55,300 nucleotides of DNA, taken from contig FWWN02000626.1 in the NCBI GenBank assembly GCA_900175165.2, positions 101,112 through 156,411 on the forward strand, given 5' to 3'. This stretch comes from Rhizomucor pusillus. Lineage: Eukaryota; Mucoromycota; Mucoromycetes; Mucorales; Lichtheimiaceae. Every line of letters begins with the position of its first letter. Within the stretch, counting starts at the first letter, position 1. The notes under the pieces are model-generated. The model was given only the letters and a program-made list of their open reading frames with translations, was not told the origin of the DNA and did no database searches. The position numbers and the translations under genes were made by a program. Shown one piece after another: positions 15,946 through 25,744 of this stretch.

Positions 15946-17431
15946 CAATAAGTCGAAACATACGATAGCGGGTTGCGGTATGAGATCATGGGTGACAGAT
16001 AGATAGGATACACATTTAAACATACAATGAGAAAATTAGTAATAGGGATAGGTAGATGCGCACTGAAAATGCATAAATCATCAGACGCACGCCTCCTGAA
16101 ACAACCATCCAGAAACCATTTGCTGCAAGAGCTTAACTCGCATGTCTGCCAGCCACGATGGGTGAAACGCATACAATGGGGACGAAACATGTACCACCCA
16201 CAAAGTTACCAGACAGTGAGACTATGATCACGCCTTCAGCGTCCAATATGGACGTACCGGAAAGCGTGCAGCCTTTGACGAACGAGTGTAAGTGGAAGCC
16301 AATGGAGAGAATCTCATTACAAGAGACATTCGCAAATCTTATAGTCCAATTACACTTCGGACTTCGTGATCTTGGTTGCTGTTATCATTCTTCCCTTTAT
16401 TGTTCGATGTACAACTTAGGCTATAATAAATAAGAATCTTTTCCCCATAATGATGCTCTTCATCTTCTTGAGTGGACAGTAAAAGTATTGTAGAAAGCCA
16501 AAGGGAGAGGAGGGCGGGAACAACCAAGAGCATGTGTTCTCGTGTAATTAATGATACTTCATGCTTCGCATACTACATCAAAGAAAAAGGCCTGAAACAG
16601 TGTTGTATGCTCAGAGTTTCAAATGCTTGGCCCAGGAGATTGATAGAGATGATGCAATACCTTATCAATACATCGGCAACGTTCGTAAGATGGAAAGATA
16701 TGCTTGTATTGCGGATAGATCTTTCGGTAGTCGAAATGGAGAGTTCGCAAAAACGGTCCTTGTCATTGTTTTATATCTATCTACAGAATCAATTCTAGTG
16801 ATTGTCATGCAGAAATATAAATTACTATAAAGAATACCTCGTTTGTGGGAATAAATCACTTGACTCGGTGTATAGCTTCCTACAAAAGGCGAGAGTAAAT
16901 AGCTATTACGAGAGATTGACAAGTGACTCGTGTAAACAGACTAAGTCTCATACTTGTCAAAGACAAGATTCTAGCATTGATCAACCATTTCCTTCCCCGG
17001 ACAGTTTTGTCAAAAAGGCCATTCCCATCCCACACATCAACGTACTTCTTTTACATTTTTTTCTATTTTTTATGTATACTTTTACCAAAATACTTCAAAG
17101 CAACAAAACGAACATTTTCAAATATCACTTATTTTCCAAACCGGACGACAATGGTTGATAAGATTAGCGATAGTCTGTTTGTTAGCATCAAAAGAAACCA
17201 AAATCACCACATTCTGTAATTCTTTCGAAACTGTTACCTTCTCTGAACTGTAAGCATACAAGGTCCAGTATATAAACAGTTCGTATAGATGCTGATGTTC
17301 TATCAGATACAAAAAACAAAAAACCATATTTAATGTATCTCAAGTTTAACTGCTTGATATAGTTGTGAGTATTACACAGCTGCAACTTCTTTATATTATA
17401 TATATTACAGTATACTATATTTCGTAGTTGA
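15946..17431. other. AT-rich stretch inside the composite region
   Basis: About 1.5 kb between copy B and the XPG-N ORF. Short frames on both strands, none recognised. It could be the 5' flank of the XPG-N ORF, further element remnants or host DNA. Confidence 0.4.
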
Positions 17432-17980
17432 ATGGGTCTTAAAGGACTGCATGCATACCTACGACAAACACGAACGACAGAAGGGCGCCACATACCTTCT
17501 TATCCGAAAAACTGGATCAGGACGGTCTACATCGATTTTTGCTGCGATTTCTTCTGGTTGCTTCAGGAGTACGCTGTAGGATTCTTGCGCGTTACCAGTT
17601 CCCGCCGAGAAGCAGTTCAACAGCAAGATCACTACACTGACATCGCCAGGCTTTTCGTGCTTCGTGCGATGGACGAACTGAACACCTTTGCCAATCAAAG
17701 CGGTGTTACCAAAATCTGCCTGGTCTTCGATGGAGCTCGGCTGCAGGCCAAAAACGCCACTCATGCAGCAAGACAACGGCTGAGCGAAGACTTGAACCGC
17801 AGTTTCAACGCATTGAAGCATTGTCTCCGCGAAAAGTACACCAGGCGATGGGTGAGTTTTACCCCAGCCATCAAACACGCAATCATCCAGCAGTTGGATG
17901 CCAGGCGAGACACCCGACGTTACACTGGCGATTTCGCCAACGAGGACGCTACCATATTCATACAGTATTTCAAAAAGTAA
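17432..17980 (+). CDS. XPG/FEN1 N-terminal-domain ORF, apparently truncated
   Basis: 182-residue ORF that starts MGLKGLHAYLR, the N-terminal glycine motif of the FEN1/XPG structure-specific nuclease superfamily. The first acidic block is VYIDFCCDFFWLL (about residues 30-42) and the second is CLVFDGARLQAK (about 88-99), matching the XPG-N Asp pair and following Lys. No XPG-I domain, helix-hairpin-helix or PCNA motif is present: the frame stops with QYFKK and a TAA shared with the left side of IS630 copy C. It is therefore either a gene cut off by a transposon insertion or a stand-alone XPG-N protein of a mobile element. No continuation of the XPG fold was found after copy C. The call rests on motifs only; catalytic activity is doubtful. 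Confidence 0.6.
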   Translation: MGLKGLHAYLRQTRTTEGRHIPSYPKNWIRTVYIDFCCDFFWLLQEYAVGFLRVTSSRREAVQQQDHYTDIARLFVLRAMDELNTFANQSGVTKICLVFDGARLQAKNATHAARQRLSEDLNRSFNALKHCLREKYTRRWVSFTPAIKHAIIQQLDARRDTRRYTGDFANEDATIFIQYFKK

Positions 17981-18029
17981 TATCGCAGCTATTGAGCAAT
18001 GAAAATTAAGGTTGCTGTTTCAAAAATGC

Positions 18030-18080
18030 ATGTCGCCTATCTAAAAAATAGATGTTCGCTGCTTAGAAATCAAATGTCGC
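18030..18080 (+). repeat. ATGTCGC iterons upstream of transposase copy C
   Basis: Three copies of ATGTCGC or ATGTTCGC start at 18030, 18052 and 18074, an exact 22-bp period, about 100-150 bp before the transposase ATG (18178). A weaker copy (AGGTTGC) lies about 21 bp upstream. The same array sits at the same distance before copy A (54882-54953), which suggests subterminal transposase-binding sites. Confidence 0.7.
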
Positions 18081-18177
18081 ACGCCCAAAAAAACTTGTTC
18101 TTGGCGCCTTTGGGTATACATTTAAATGCTGCTATTTTCCTTCACAAGGTTCTTTCTCACGACTGTACGATTTAAAC

Positions 18178-18615
18178 ATGAACACACAATTTTTCTATGA
18201 AGATGGACGAGGAAATGTTGTTGACGAGAATGGTAGACCTGAGTCTATGGACTATATCGTTGACCAGGAGTAATTTGCTCTTATAACGATTACTTTTCAC
18301 ACTCAGTGTTTGCAAAGAATGCCTTCTGAGAGATCTTCTCGAGCCAAGACAGTGCAAATAGATAGGTCAAAAGATGAGGATTCTTATATGAGAGAAGTGA
18401 CAGAAAGGCGCGCTTATACTTTCTACACTCCTCAGGATAAGGCTAGTTCTTCATTGAGAAGTGTATGAGTGCATCGGCTGCAGCGAAACAATTGGGTATT
18501 GTACAGCAGAGAGTCGGGTTAAAAAGTATGAGGAGCGTCCCGATAGCATCTTTGAGAGAAGTAAAGAGAAACGTCGTAGACGTATTCTGACTGAGGAACA
18601 CAAGTACAACGTACC
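18178..18615 (+). pseudogene. IS630/Tc1-mariner-like transposase, copy C 5' part
   Basis: The N-terminal half of the same subfamily as copy A: it starts MNTQFFYEDGRGNVVDENGR, closely matching copy A's start. It is interrupted by a TAA at about 18271 and frameshifts (about 18440-18500). It then reads KCMSASAAAKQLGI and KKYEERPDSIFERSKEKRRR...EEHK up to about 18604, where homology stops abruptly at an antisense segment. No catalytic residues are present in this fragment. Confidence 0.82.
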
Positions 18616-18880
18616 TTTTTCTTGCAATACGCTTTTAGACGGGAGACGTGGCTGTGCACTTCACTTGGAAGATCCTCCCAATCTTTGATCCAGTCAAAGT
18701 CATTGATGTAGCGAGCGTAAACTGTAGCTGGCTTGGCTTTCTGGTCAGGGAAGTTACTCCTATAAGCATCATACGACCAGTCTTGTAACTCGTGGGTTGT
18801 AAAAAAGTCACGTGGGGCATCACAATCAGCTTCCAGCTTCCAACGCTTGAATTTCGGTGAGCAGGAGAACATTGGGAAGA
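18616..18880 (-). other. Antisense coding-like insert within copy C
   Basis: Between the two transposase fragments lies a stretch with a coherent open frame only on the minus strand. It contains KFKRWKLEADCDAPRDFFTT and YARYINDFDWIKDWEDLP. The amino-acid mix looks protein-like, but no family was recognised. It is probably a piece of another gene or element brought in by nested insertion or rearrangement. Confidence 0.35.
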
Positions 18881-19306
18881 AAAGGTTACCTTGTCCAGAC
18901 AGGAAGTTCGCGTGCCGACAACCAAGAAAAGAAAGGCCAGCGGGTTCTGCTCGCAGAAAAGGAACCACCGTAGTGACTTTCTGGAGTTCATGGAGGACGT
19001 CTTCAGCTGCATAGCACCCAAGGCCTGCAGTACAAGTATCTCGTAATGGACAACGCAGCTATTCACAAGACGCCAGAGGTCAAGTTTTGGGTTGCTGAGC
19101 GAGGTTACCAGATCCGTTTCTGGCCTCCTTATTCTCCGTTCCTCAACCCCATTGAAGAGTTTTGGGCCAAGCTTAAGGACGTGGTTAACAAGGATCCTGC
19201 GTCAGTCATAGAAAACACTCAGCTGAGTGATGGTATTCAGCATGCGTCTGAGCATATCACTCGCGACGACTGCCAAGGCTGGGTACGGCATTCACTGACG
19301 TTCTGA
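18881..19306 (+). pseudogene. IS630-like transposase 3' part, second subfamily
   Basis: Catalytic C-terminal half of an IS630/Tc1-mariner transposase that differs from copies A and B. Fragments KKRKASGFCSQK and FLEFMEDV are followed by YLVMDNAAIHKTPEVKFW (second Asp intact), then FWPPYSPFLNPIEEFWAK (Glu intact), ending at 19306. There is a frame change just before YLVMDNA, and the first Asp block is missing. The stop is 77 bp from the 34-bp inverted repeat at 19383, which fits a real 3' end of the element. Confidence 0.8.
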
Positions 19307-19382
19307 GAACACTGCCTGACTGGCGAGAAGGTATTATAAATAAACTTCTTTAAAAAAACACAATGTTCTATCTGCTTCAAGC

Positions 19383-19416
19383 TGGCCAATCCATTTTCAG
19401 GACAGGTGGCCCATTT
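19383..19416 (-). repeat. Right arm of 34-bp inverted repeat
   Basis: Reads TGGCCAATCC...GTGGCCCATTT on the plus strand, the exact reverse complement of 14816-14849. Confidence 0.85.
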
Positions 19417-21171
19417 TCGCTGGGTGTGACCAAAATCAACTTCTAGCACTCTATACGTCTCCGAGTATCAGTATAAAGGTATTCTGAGCCAGGGCATTTT
19501 ATCTGAGCCGACTGCTGAAGCTGATTTAGATACGTAGGCATAAATTGTCCTGTATTGCTGCAGTACATTGCTCTGGACCATTTCCTTTTCACAAAGACCC
19601 GTGGCTCCGAAGGTCGTGGAGAAAGCTGCATACACCACGCCATTTTCATCAATGCCAACGCGCAGAACCCGGTAAACAAGCTATGTAGTGGCTTGCAAAA
19701 GTTCCAAGTTGCAGTTTCTCGAGACGACGATGTAAGACAACTCAAGCAGGAATAGCACTGCAACTGTGCAAGCACTGTTAATATTCAGGACGTACATTAG
19801 AGATGAATAGGCGTTAGGGAAGAAAAACTAAAGTACAAGGTCGTGGTGGGAAGATCGATAAATATAAGAACATTTTCCCCACACTCCTCCTCCAAGTTGT
19901 AAAAATTCATTAGATCAAAAATGATGTCAGAAACGGAATTTTTGGCGGGAAGAAGCCAACTGTAATAATTTGTAACTGGACAATCGCTATGACGCTAGAT
20001 ACAGCAGTATGCGTAGAGGAAATGTGCGTTTTTGGTTTACCCTGGTGTCACACGTTGCGGGCCTTTTCCGTACCGAACCGTGCAGGAGGGACGCTGCTGT
20101 GGAAGATTAATGAAAATACTCGCGAGTCTCCGTTGCGACAGACAACCATGGCTGCATCGACTCAGTCTCATTTTTTGTTTGTAAATCATTCGTTCGGATG
20201 GGGCACCGTCCATGCCGCGTGCCAAAGCTTTGCTGTGTCAGGTACCCACATCAGGCTCAAACTGCAGTGGGTGGGCTGCTTAATGCGCTCAAGTTGCTGA
20301 AAATCAGTCACTGTGAATAACACAGATGAAATCAGCTGTCAAATTGTATCACGTTCTTGGAATAGAGACATAAAGGTGTTAACGGAAGCCATGAAACGGA
20401 ATGGTGATAATCACGCAATTCCAGCTGCAAATCTGATAATCACTTTTTCTTTTTCAGAAAAAAAAATATACTGAGCTTCTTCTTCTTCTTGTTGTTGTTA
20501 ATAATAAGTGCTGCAACATCTTGAATGCAAGAGCTGCGGCCATGCAGGTCAACACTTACCGATTTTCGAGAATGGTCAACAGTGTTGGAGAAAAAAAAAA
20601 CGCGTGCTCCTTGTCACGGAACAGGGTTCAAAAGCAGCCGGGCCCGCATGCGTCACGGCTCATCACGGAAAAGCACGGACTCAAGTCAGTCAGCAGCAGT
20701 AGATTTAAATGACTGGGAATAAGTTACAACGGATATTCACAAGGAGACAACGGTTTCCAAGATACGCGTTTCACATCGTGATTGTTTGCAGAAAGGAGCA
20801 AACAAAGTGATGCCAGGAGCATGCTGGAAAAGGTGAGAATTGCGCATTTTGGATTGTCATGAGCTCACTTGCGGGCTCCCTGATCGCCCAATTCTGGCAA
20901 GATAAAAGATTATCAGAACCAACCAGAGCGCATGGATCTCGAAAGTAGTTCTCAGCCAATCGTTTCTTGCATTTATCGGTCACTTTAGCGTGGAACTCTT
21001 GGGCTTTGTGCACCCACGATTGCAAGTCAGCAGCTCCCATCAAAGGACCCCCAAACTTGCCGCTTCTTCATTCCGCGTCCACCCTAGTCGTTTAAAAACT
21101 TGTTTTTTTTCACTAGCTCAACTGAGAACTTCTTTCTTCTTCCTTTCTTTTCCATCGTCGCCAGCTCTTTG
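19417..21171. other. Intergenic with unexplained antisense open stretch
   Basis: About 1.75 kb. On the minus strand at about 19640-19437 there is an open segment containing VLRVGIDENGVVYAAF that ends at a stop; it is protein-like but not assigned. The rest (19.8-21.1 kb) holds short frames only. The last 100 bp is pyrimidine rich and leads into the F-box gene start. Confidence 0.4.
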
Positions 21172-22590
21172 ATGCAACATTTGTCTCTGGAACTAATTGA
21201 ACTTGTTGCTGCAAACTGCCAATCTACACTCGACCTCACCAACCTCGCCCGTGTGAATCGTCGCTTCCATGCTGCCACCACGCGGGTTCTCTACACTTCT
21301 GTTGCCATCCGCGGTCCGCGGCAATACGCTTCCTTTGTGGGCCATCTGGACACTTTTTCACAAAAAGGATGGCTAAAGTACGTCCGTCGCTTGGATTTAT
21401 CAAGTTACACTGCCCGAGGATCTGGATGGACAGAAGCCAAGGCCAAGGCTATCATTGAACCCAACGTGCTCGCCAAACTGCTTCTGCAATGCGTCAACCT
21501 TGCACAGCTGTTCGTTGGCGAGGAATTGATGCATGCCTTTGTAGAGCCTACAGTCATACGCGCCATCTTCAACGGCCATCCCAAACTGGAGGTGCTCGAC
21601 TTTACAGGGTTCTGCGACCGCAAATTCACAGCGGCGATGGCCCATGTCTTTAACAATGAAACGTACAAGTCTGATACCCATACCGAAATTACCGCCCCTC
21701 CTCTCAAGCCGACCGACCCCATGGACTCGCTGTTGTTGCAGGCGTCCAGGAGTGCTGCAGATGTTCCATCGGAACTTCCAGAAAATGTGGTCCTGCCTCC
21801 GCGGCTTAGCCGCATTTCCTTCTACATGTGCATGGCTCTCTCGCAAGAGGCCTTCTTTATACCCTTCTTTGATCGCTTGGTTGCCAACGGCAACAAGCTT
21901 TCACGCCTCGATCTCGCAAGCACGAAAATCACCAGTTCACTGTTCAAACACCTCGATCCATCATCGCTCACTCACCTCAACTTGCAAGGCTGCCACGGTG
22001 TGAGATGCTGCTCTGAAATTATTCCATTCCTTTCTCAGTGCCACCAAATCTCCGAACTTAACCTCAACATGAACTTTAACGGCATTGCTGGATCAAACTT
22101 TTGTGCCTTTTGCCTTGGTCGTTTGGTCTCTCTTGACCTACCCAAACTACGCGTGCTTGATCTGGGTGGCCACGCACACATGGACGAGCACGTCCTAGCA
22201 CAAATTTCACCACGCATTTCCCGCTGCCTGGAATATTTTTCGTTAGCTGGAACCAAGGATATCACTCTGTCAGGGCTCGTTGCTGCTATCAAGAAAATGC
22301 CCATACTCAAGTATCTGAACTTGTCCAGGACATGGCTCGCTTTGGATATCAATGCATTGGCTACCATTCTGCAATCGGGTTACCCAGAGCTGCAAGTTGT
22401 CGAAATCGGCCCGTTTGCTTCGCATCGCAACCCTCCCATGCTGCAAGGATGGACTTTGCAATCATACGGCCGCCGCATCTACTACAGCCGCAATGAAGTC
22501 GACCCGCGTTTCTACTATTCAAACAAACTGCTCTTGATGGACGAAGTTCCTTCCTCGCCCATGACGAAATACTGGGGTTATTCATGCTAA
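21172..22590 (+). CDS. F-box/leucine-rich-repeat protein
   Basis: Single-exon gene; start chosen at 21172 (MQHLSLELIELV), although the frame is open to an upstream ATG at 21100, because the F-box begins immediately here and the upstream 24 codons are a Phe/Ser-rich translation of a pyrimidine-rich leader. 472 residues. The F-box-like helix bundle is at about residues 1-45 (LDLTNLARVNRRFHAATTRVLY). Irregular leucine-rich repeats run from about 85 to 430 (for example KLSRLDLASTKITSSLF, LTHLNLQGC, LRVLDLGGHAH, LKYLNLSRTW). Such proteins are usually substrate receptors of SCF ubiquitin ligases through Skp1; the substrate is unknown. The lack of introns contrasts with most neighbours. Confidence 0.85.
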   Translation: MQHLSLELIELVAANCQSTLDLTNLARVNRRFHAATTRVLYTSVAIRGPRQYASFVGHLDTFSQKGWLKYVRRLDLSSYTARGSGWTEAKAKAIIEPNVLAKLLLQCVNLAQLFVGEELMHAFVEPTVIRAIFNGHPKLEVLDFTGFCDRKFTAAMAHVFNNETYKSDTHTEITAPPLKPTDPMDSLLLQASRSAADVPSELPENVVLPPRLSRISFYMCMALSQEAFFIPFFDRLVANGNKLSRLDLASTKITSSLFKHLDPSSLTHLNLQGCHGVRCCSEIIPFLSQCHQISELNLNMNFNGIAGSNFCAFCLGRLVSLDLPKLRVLDLGGHAHMDEHVLAQISPRISRCLEYFSLAGTKDITLSGLVAAIKKMPILKYLNLSRTWLALDINALATILQSGYPELQVVEIGPFASHRNPPMLQGWTLQSYGRRIYYSRNEVDPRFYYSNKLLLMDEVPSSPMTKYWGYSC

Positions 22591-23698
22591 TTAATTTTTG
22601 TGTAATTCAACATTATTGACTTTCGCATTTCTTCTTTTCATTCATAAATACTCATCCTGCATATTTCACTGCATACGATATACATCTTGTTTGCATGGTG
22701 TTAACTTTCCACGATGAGCTGTCCGTTCCTTGCATGGCTCCTCGCCCCCACCTCTCAGGCCGTGGGAATCTTGGTGAACATCGAGAACGTCGGTTTTAAG
22801 ACGTTCTCCTCCAACTCGCTCAGATATGTCCACTGTGAGGACTGTATCATGCTTAGGCGTTGCACCGTAAGTATGACAAAAAGTTGCGTCACTTTTGCGT
22901 GGAACTTGCCAGATGGCAACGAGAACGCTTCCATGTTAATGTACACATAGCACGTTATAATTGATGTTTTCTCAGCGGCATTTGGAAGCACATACTAAAA
23001 TATCTACGTAGATCCATGCGAGGAAGTTTATGAATTCAGAACAATCAACTCAACAAATTCTTCAAGTAAAGCAATCTGGCATCAACGCACGGGGCAGATA
23101 ACGTATATATCGAAACAAAATAAGGAAGGTTACTTGAAGGTCCTCCCGTTCGTCGCGTATTGGAGCAGTCCATTTCTGGATCGGGGTTATCTACAAAGAT
23201 TGCAATGTTATCAATATCTATGCGCCGCTGAAGACCGTCAGGACCAGACCAACTTCTGTAAGTATTCAATGCATATCAGTTGTGCTCGCTCGTCGCTCGT
23301 AATTCAACGAGCATCAGCTTTGATTTCATCGCCATCGATGGCTGGCTTGCGCAGAAGAAGCAACTGTATACAGTACTCTAGATGCGTATACGTCGCAGGA
23401 GAAGCAGTACCGCCTTGTACGACGCGCTTTCGATCAGCTTAGTGCGCTTGTTTCTTTTTCTTTTTTTCTGGATACAAAGTTACCTCTTAAAGACGCGCTT
23501 ACTTTATGCAAACCAAAAACATGACAAAAAACGGTTTCTCAATATCGTATGTAATAAATCTTGAATATTTTTAATCTTCAAGCAAGGTCATTGATACCGT
23601 AGTGACAAGCAAGTAAGGGCAAATTGTTCCTTGTGCAACCCACTTAAAAATTCTTTCCAGTTGCTTCACCCTTCCCTCTCCTCCATCTCGCGTTCTAA
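22591..23698. other. Intergenic upstream of the Rap1 gene
   Basis: About 1.1 kb. Overlapping frames at 23045-23442 on both strands look partly coherent but carry no recognised domain. The 3' UTR of the F-box gene and the promoter of the Rap1 gene (pyrimidine-rich at 23660-23690) must lie here. Confidence 0.45.
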
Positions 23699-24402
23699 AT
23701 GAAGGAGTATAAGCTCGTTGTCCTGGGTTCAGGCGGTGTGGGTAAGTCAGCCTTGGTAAGTCATCTTGTACAAACAAGCCGCCCTTGGTCGTCATTACTT
23801 TTGCTTACACGGCAGCGGCATTGGTTATCTAGACCGTCCAGTTCGTGCAGTCCATCTTTGTTGAAAAGTATGATCCGACCATTGAGGATTCGTACCGCAA
23901 GCAAGTGGAGGTCGACGGCCAGCAGTGCGTGCTCGAAATTCTCGATACAGCGGGCACTGAACAGTTCACGGCTATGCGAGACTTGTACATGAAAAACGGC
24001 CAAGGTTTCTTACTCGTGTATTCTATCACAAGCATAGTCACCCTTAGTGATCTTCACGACCTCCGAGACCAGATTGTAAACGTCAAGGGGACCGAGAATG
24101 TAAGAAAGAAAGAATGAAAGAATTTTTTGTGGTCTGTGTCTTACGATGATATCTAACAACATACAAACCAGGTGCCAATGGTTCTGGTTGGCAACAAATG
24201 CGATCTGGAGGATGAACGAATGGTATCGACGCAGCAAGGGATGATGTTATCGCGGCAATGGGGCGATAGACCGTTTTACGAGACATCGGCACGATACAAG
24301 GTCAACGTGGACGAGGTTTTCTTTGACGTTGTCAGACAAATCAACAAGCAGTTGCCTGGACGAGACAAGAAGAACAAGAAGATCAAGTGTCAGATACTGT
24401 AA
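23699..24402 (+). CDS. Rap1/Rsr1-type small GTPase
   Basis: Ras-superfamily GTPase of the Rap1/Rsr1 (Bud1) branch, a membrane switch for polarity and growth-site choice in fungi. Exons 23699-23755, 23833-24099, 24172-24402; 184 residues; introns of 77 and 72 nt. All G boxes are present: GSGGVGKS (P-loop), YDPTIEDSY effector loop, DTAGTEQF (Thr at the Ras Gln61 position, the Rap hallmark), NKCD and ETSA. A polybasic tail leads into CQIL, a CAAX box whose final Leu favours geranylgeranylation. The first intron falls directly after the P-loop, as in many Ras genes. It lies tail to tail with a Ras gene 525 bp away. Confidence 0.95.
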
Positions 24403-24927
24403 TTTGATAGAGACAAAAAGAACTCAAACCAGATATCCACAACTATTACTGCGCTTTTCCTTATACCGTTACCGTTTTTCTTTTTCTTTTGCCTTTTTTC
24501 TTTTTTACCTTTTCGTTGAATGTGACGACTGGATCGCGTTGCATAACATTCCCCCAACCCTTTCTTCTTATTCCCTCTCTTTTCCCTCACCTGCTCGCTC
24601 CTTTTCTCTCCTCTCTCCTCTCTTTAGCCTATTTAATAATATTAGTAATCGTAGCGTACAATCCAGGTACACGTCGTCAAATGTCCCCTCGACGGTTAAA
24701 TGTTGCTCGTTTACCATACATGAATAATTGTGTCTTTACGAGTGAATCATTTACTTAAGCACTAATACTACTTGGGTTTATACATCTACAGCATTAAATA
24801 GAGAGAAAAGAAAAGCGATAGGACTAGATGAGAAAAAAACGCATCGGATTCGTAAAGGAAAGGAGGAGGAAAATGGAAGGCATATAGAGGAGAGCAGCGT
24901 ATATAAAAATATATGCGTGAATTGCTA
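24403..24927. other. Shared 3' region of convergent Rap1 and Ras genes
   Basis: 525 bp between two facing stop codons. It is very pyrimidine-rich on the plus strand up to about 24625, then AT-rich. No additional gene seen; it should contain both 3' UTRs. Confidence 0.6.
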
Positions 24928-25744
24928 TTACATGAGGATACAGCACTTGTCAGAGGAAGCGTCGGAGGAGTCGTGTGCGCCATAATGGTCGTGGTGCCTG
25001 CTGTCATGCATTTCTTCTTCCTTGTTGTAACGTCGAATGTTTCGGACGACCTGGTAGAATGCGTCGTCAACGTGTATGCGCTGCTTGGCCGAAGTCTCGA
25101 TATACTCGCATCCAAATAGTTTTGCACGGTCACGACCTTCCTGGCTCGAAACTTGTCGCTCGTGTTCGAGATCGCACTTGTTGCCAATAAGCACCATAGG
25201 GAAATGATCGCGATCCTCGACGCGACAGATCTGCCGATAGAACGTATCGATTTCCTCCAAGGACATGCGTGAGGTGATGGAGAAAACCAGCAAGAAACCT
25301 TCGCCGTTACGCATATATTGTTCCCGCATAGCGCTATGCAACAAAAAGGTTTAGGCTCTCTTTCCCAGCCATCCCGCTCGTCCCCCGTCCGGCCGTTTTA
25401 CCTGTATTCTTCCTGGCCAGCGGTGTCAAGGACGTCCAGCAACGCCGTCTCGGAATCGATAACGCATTGCTTGCGATATGAGTCTAATTTTTTCAAAAAG
25501 CCGTGAGCAAGAATACTAGCTTAAATCCGAGGAGGAACTTGCCTTCAATGGTTGGATCATATTCATCGACGAAATGCGACTGTATAAACTGGATAGTCAG
25601 GGCAGACTTACCGACGCCTAGCAGCAGTCAAGTTGAGTTGAGAGCCCACGCACGCACGTTAGATAGAATGACAGGATCGGGCTTACCTCCCCCGCCGACC
25701 ATGACGAGCTTATATTCGCGGACAAAGGAAGACGGCTTTGACAT
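24928..25744 (-). CDS. Ras-type small GTPase with a GC-AG intron
   Basis: Classical Ras GTPase, plasma-membrane switch for cAMP or MAPK signalling. Exons (minus): 25744-25687, 25617-25543, 25483-25402, 25333-24928; 206 residues. G boxes: GGGGVGKS (17-24), [21 protein letters not shown] with Gln at the Ras61 position, NKCD and ETSA. The hypervariable tail is His/Asp/Ser-rich and ends KCCILM: an upstream Cys for palmitoylation and a CILM CAAX box whose terminal Met favours farnesylation. The second intron (25484-25542, 59 nt) begins GCAAGT after AAG and ends TTAG. No GT alternative restores the invariant effector loop, so a GC-AG intron is the best reading. Confidence 0.95.

Larger units (their letters stand above)
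14816..19416. mobile_element. 4.6-kb composite mobile region bounded by a 34-bp perfect inverted repeat
   Basis: The 34 bases at 14816-14849 recur as an exact reverse complement at 19383-19416; with a one-base gap the match extends outward by GCG. Inside lie an ATG-initiated Lys/Ser-rich leader ORF starting at the left repeat, IS630 copy B (about 15008-15945), an XPG-N ORF (17432-17980), IS630 copy C 5' part (about 18000-18615), an antisense coding-like insert, and the 3' end of a second IS630-like subfamily whose stop (19306) is 77 bp from the right repeat. Likely reading: the repeats are terminal inverted repeats of the second subfamily, whose interior has been invaded by other elements. 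No clear target-site duplication was seen just outside the repeats. Confidence 0.55.
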
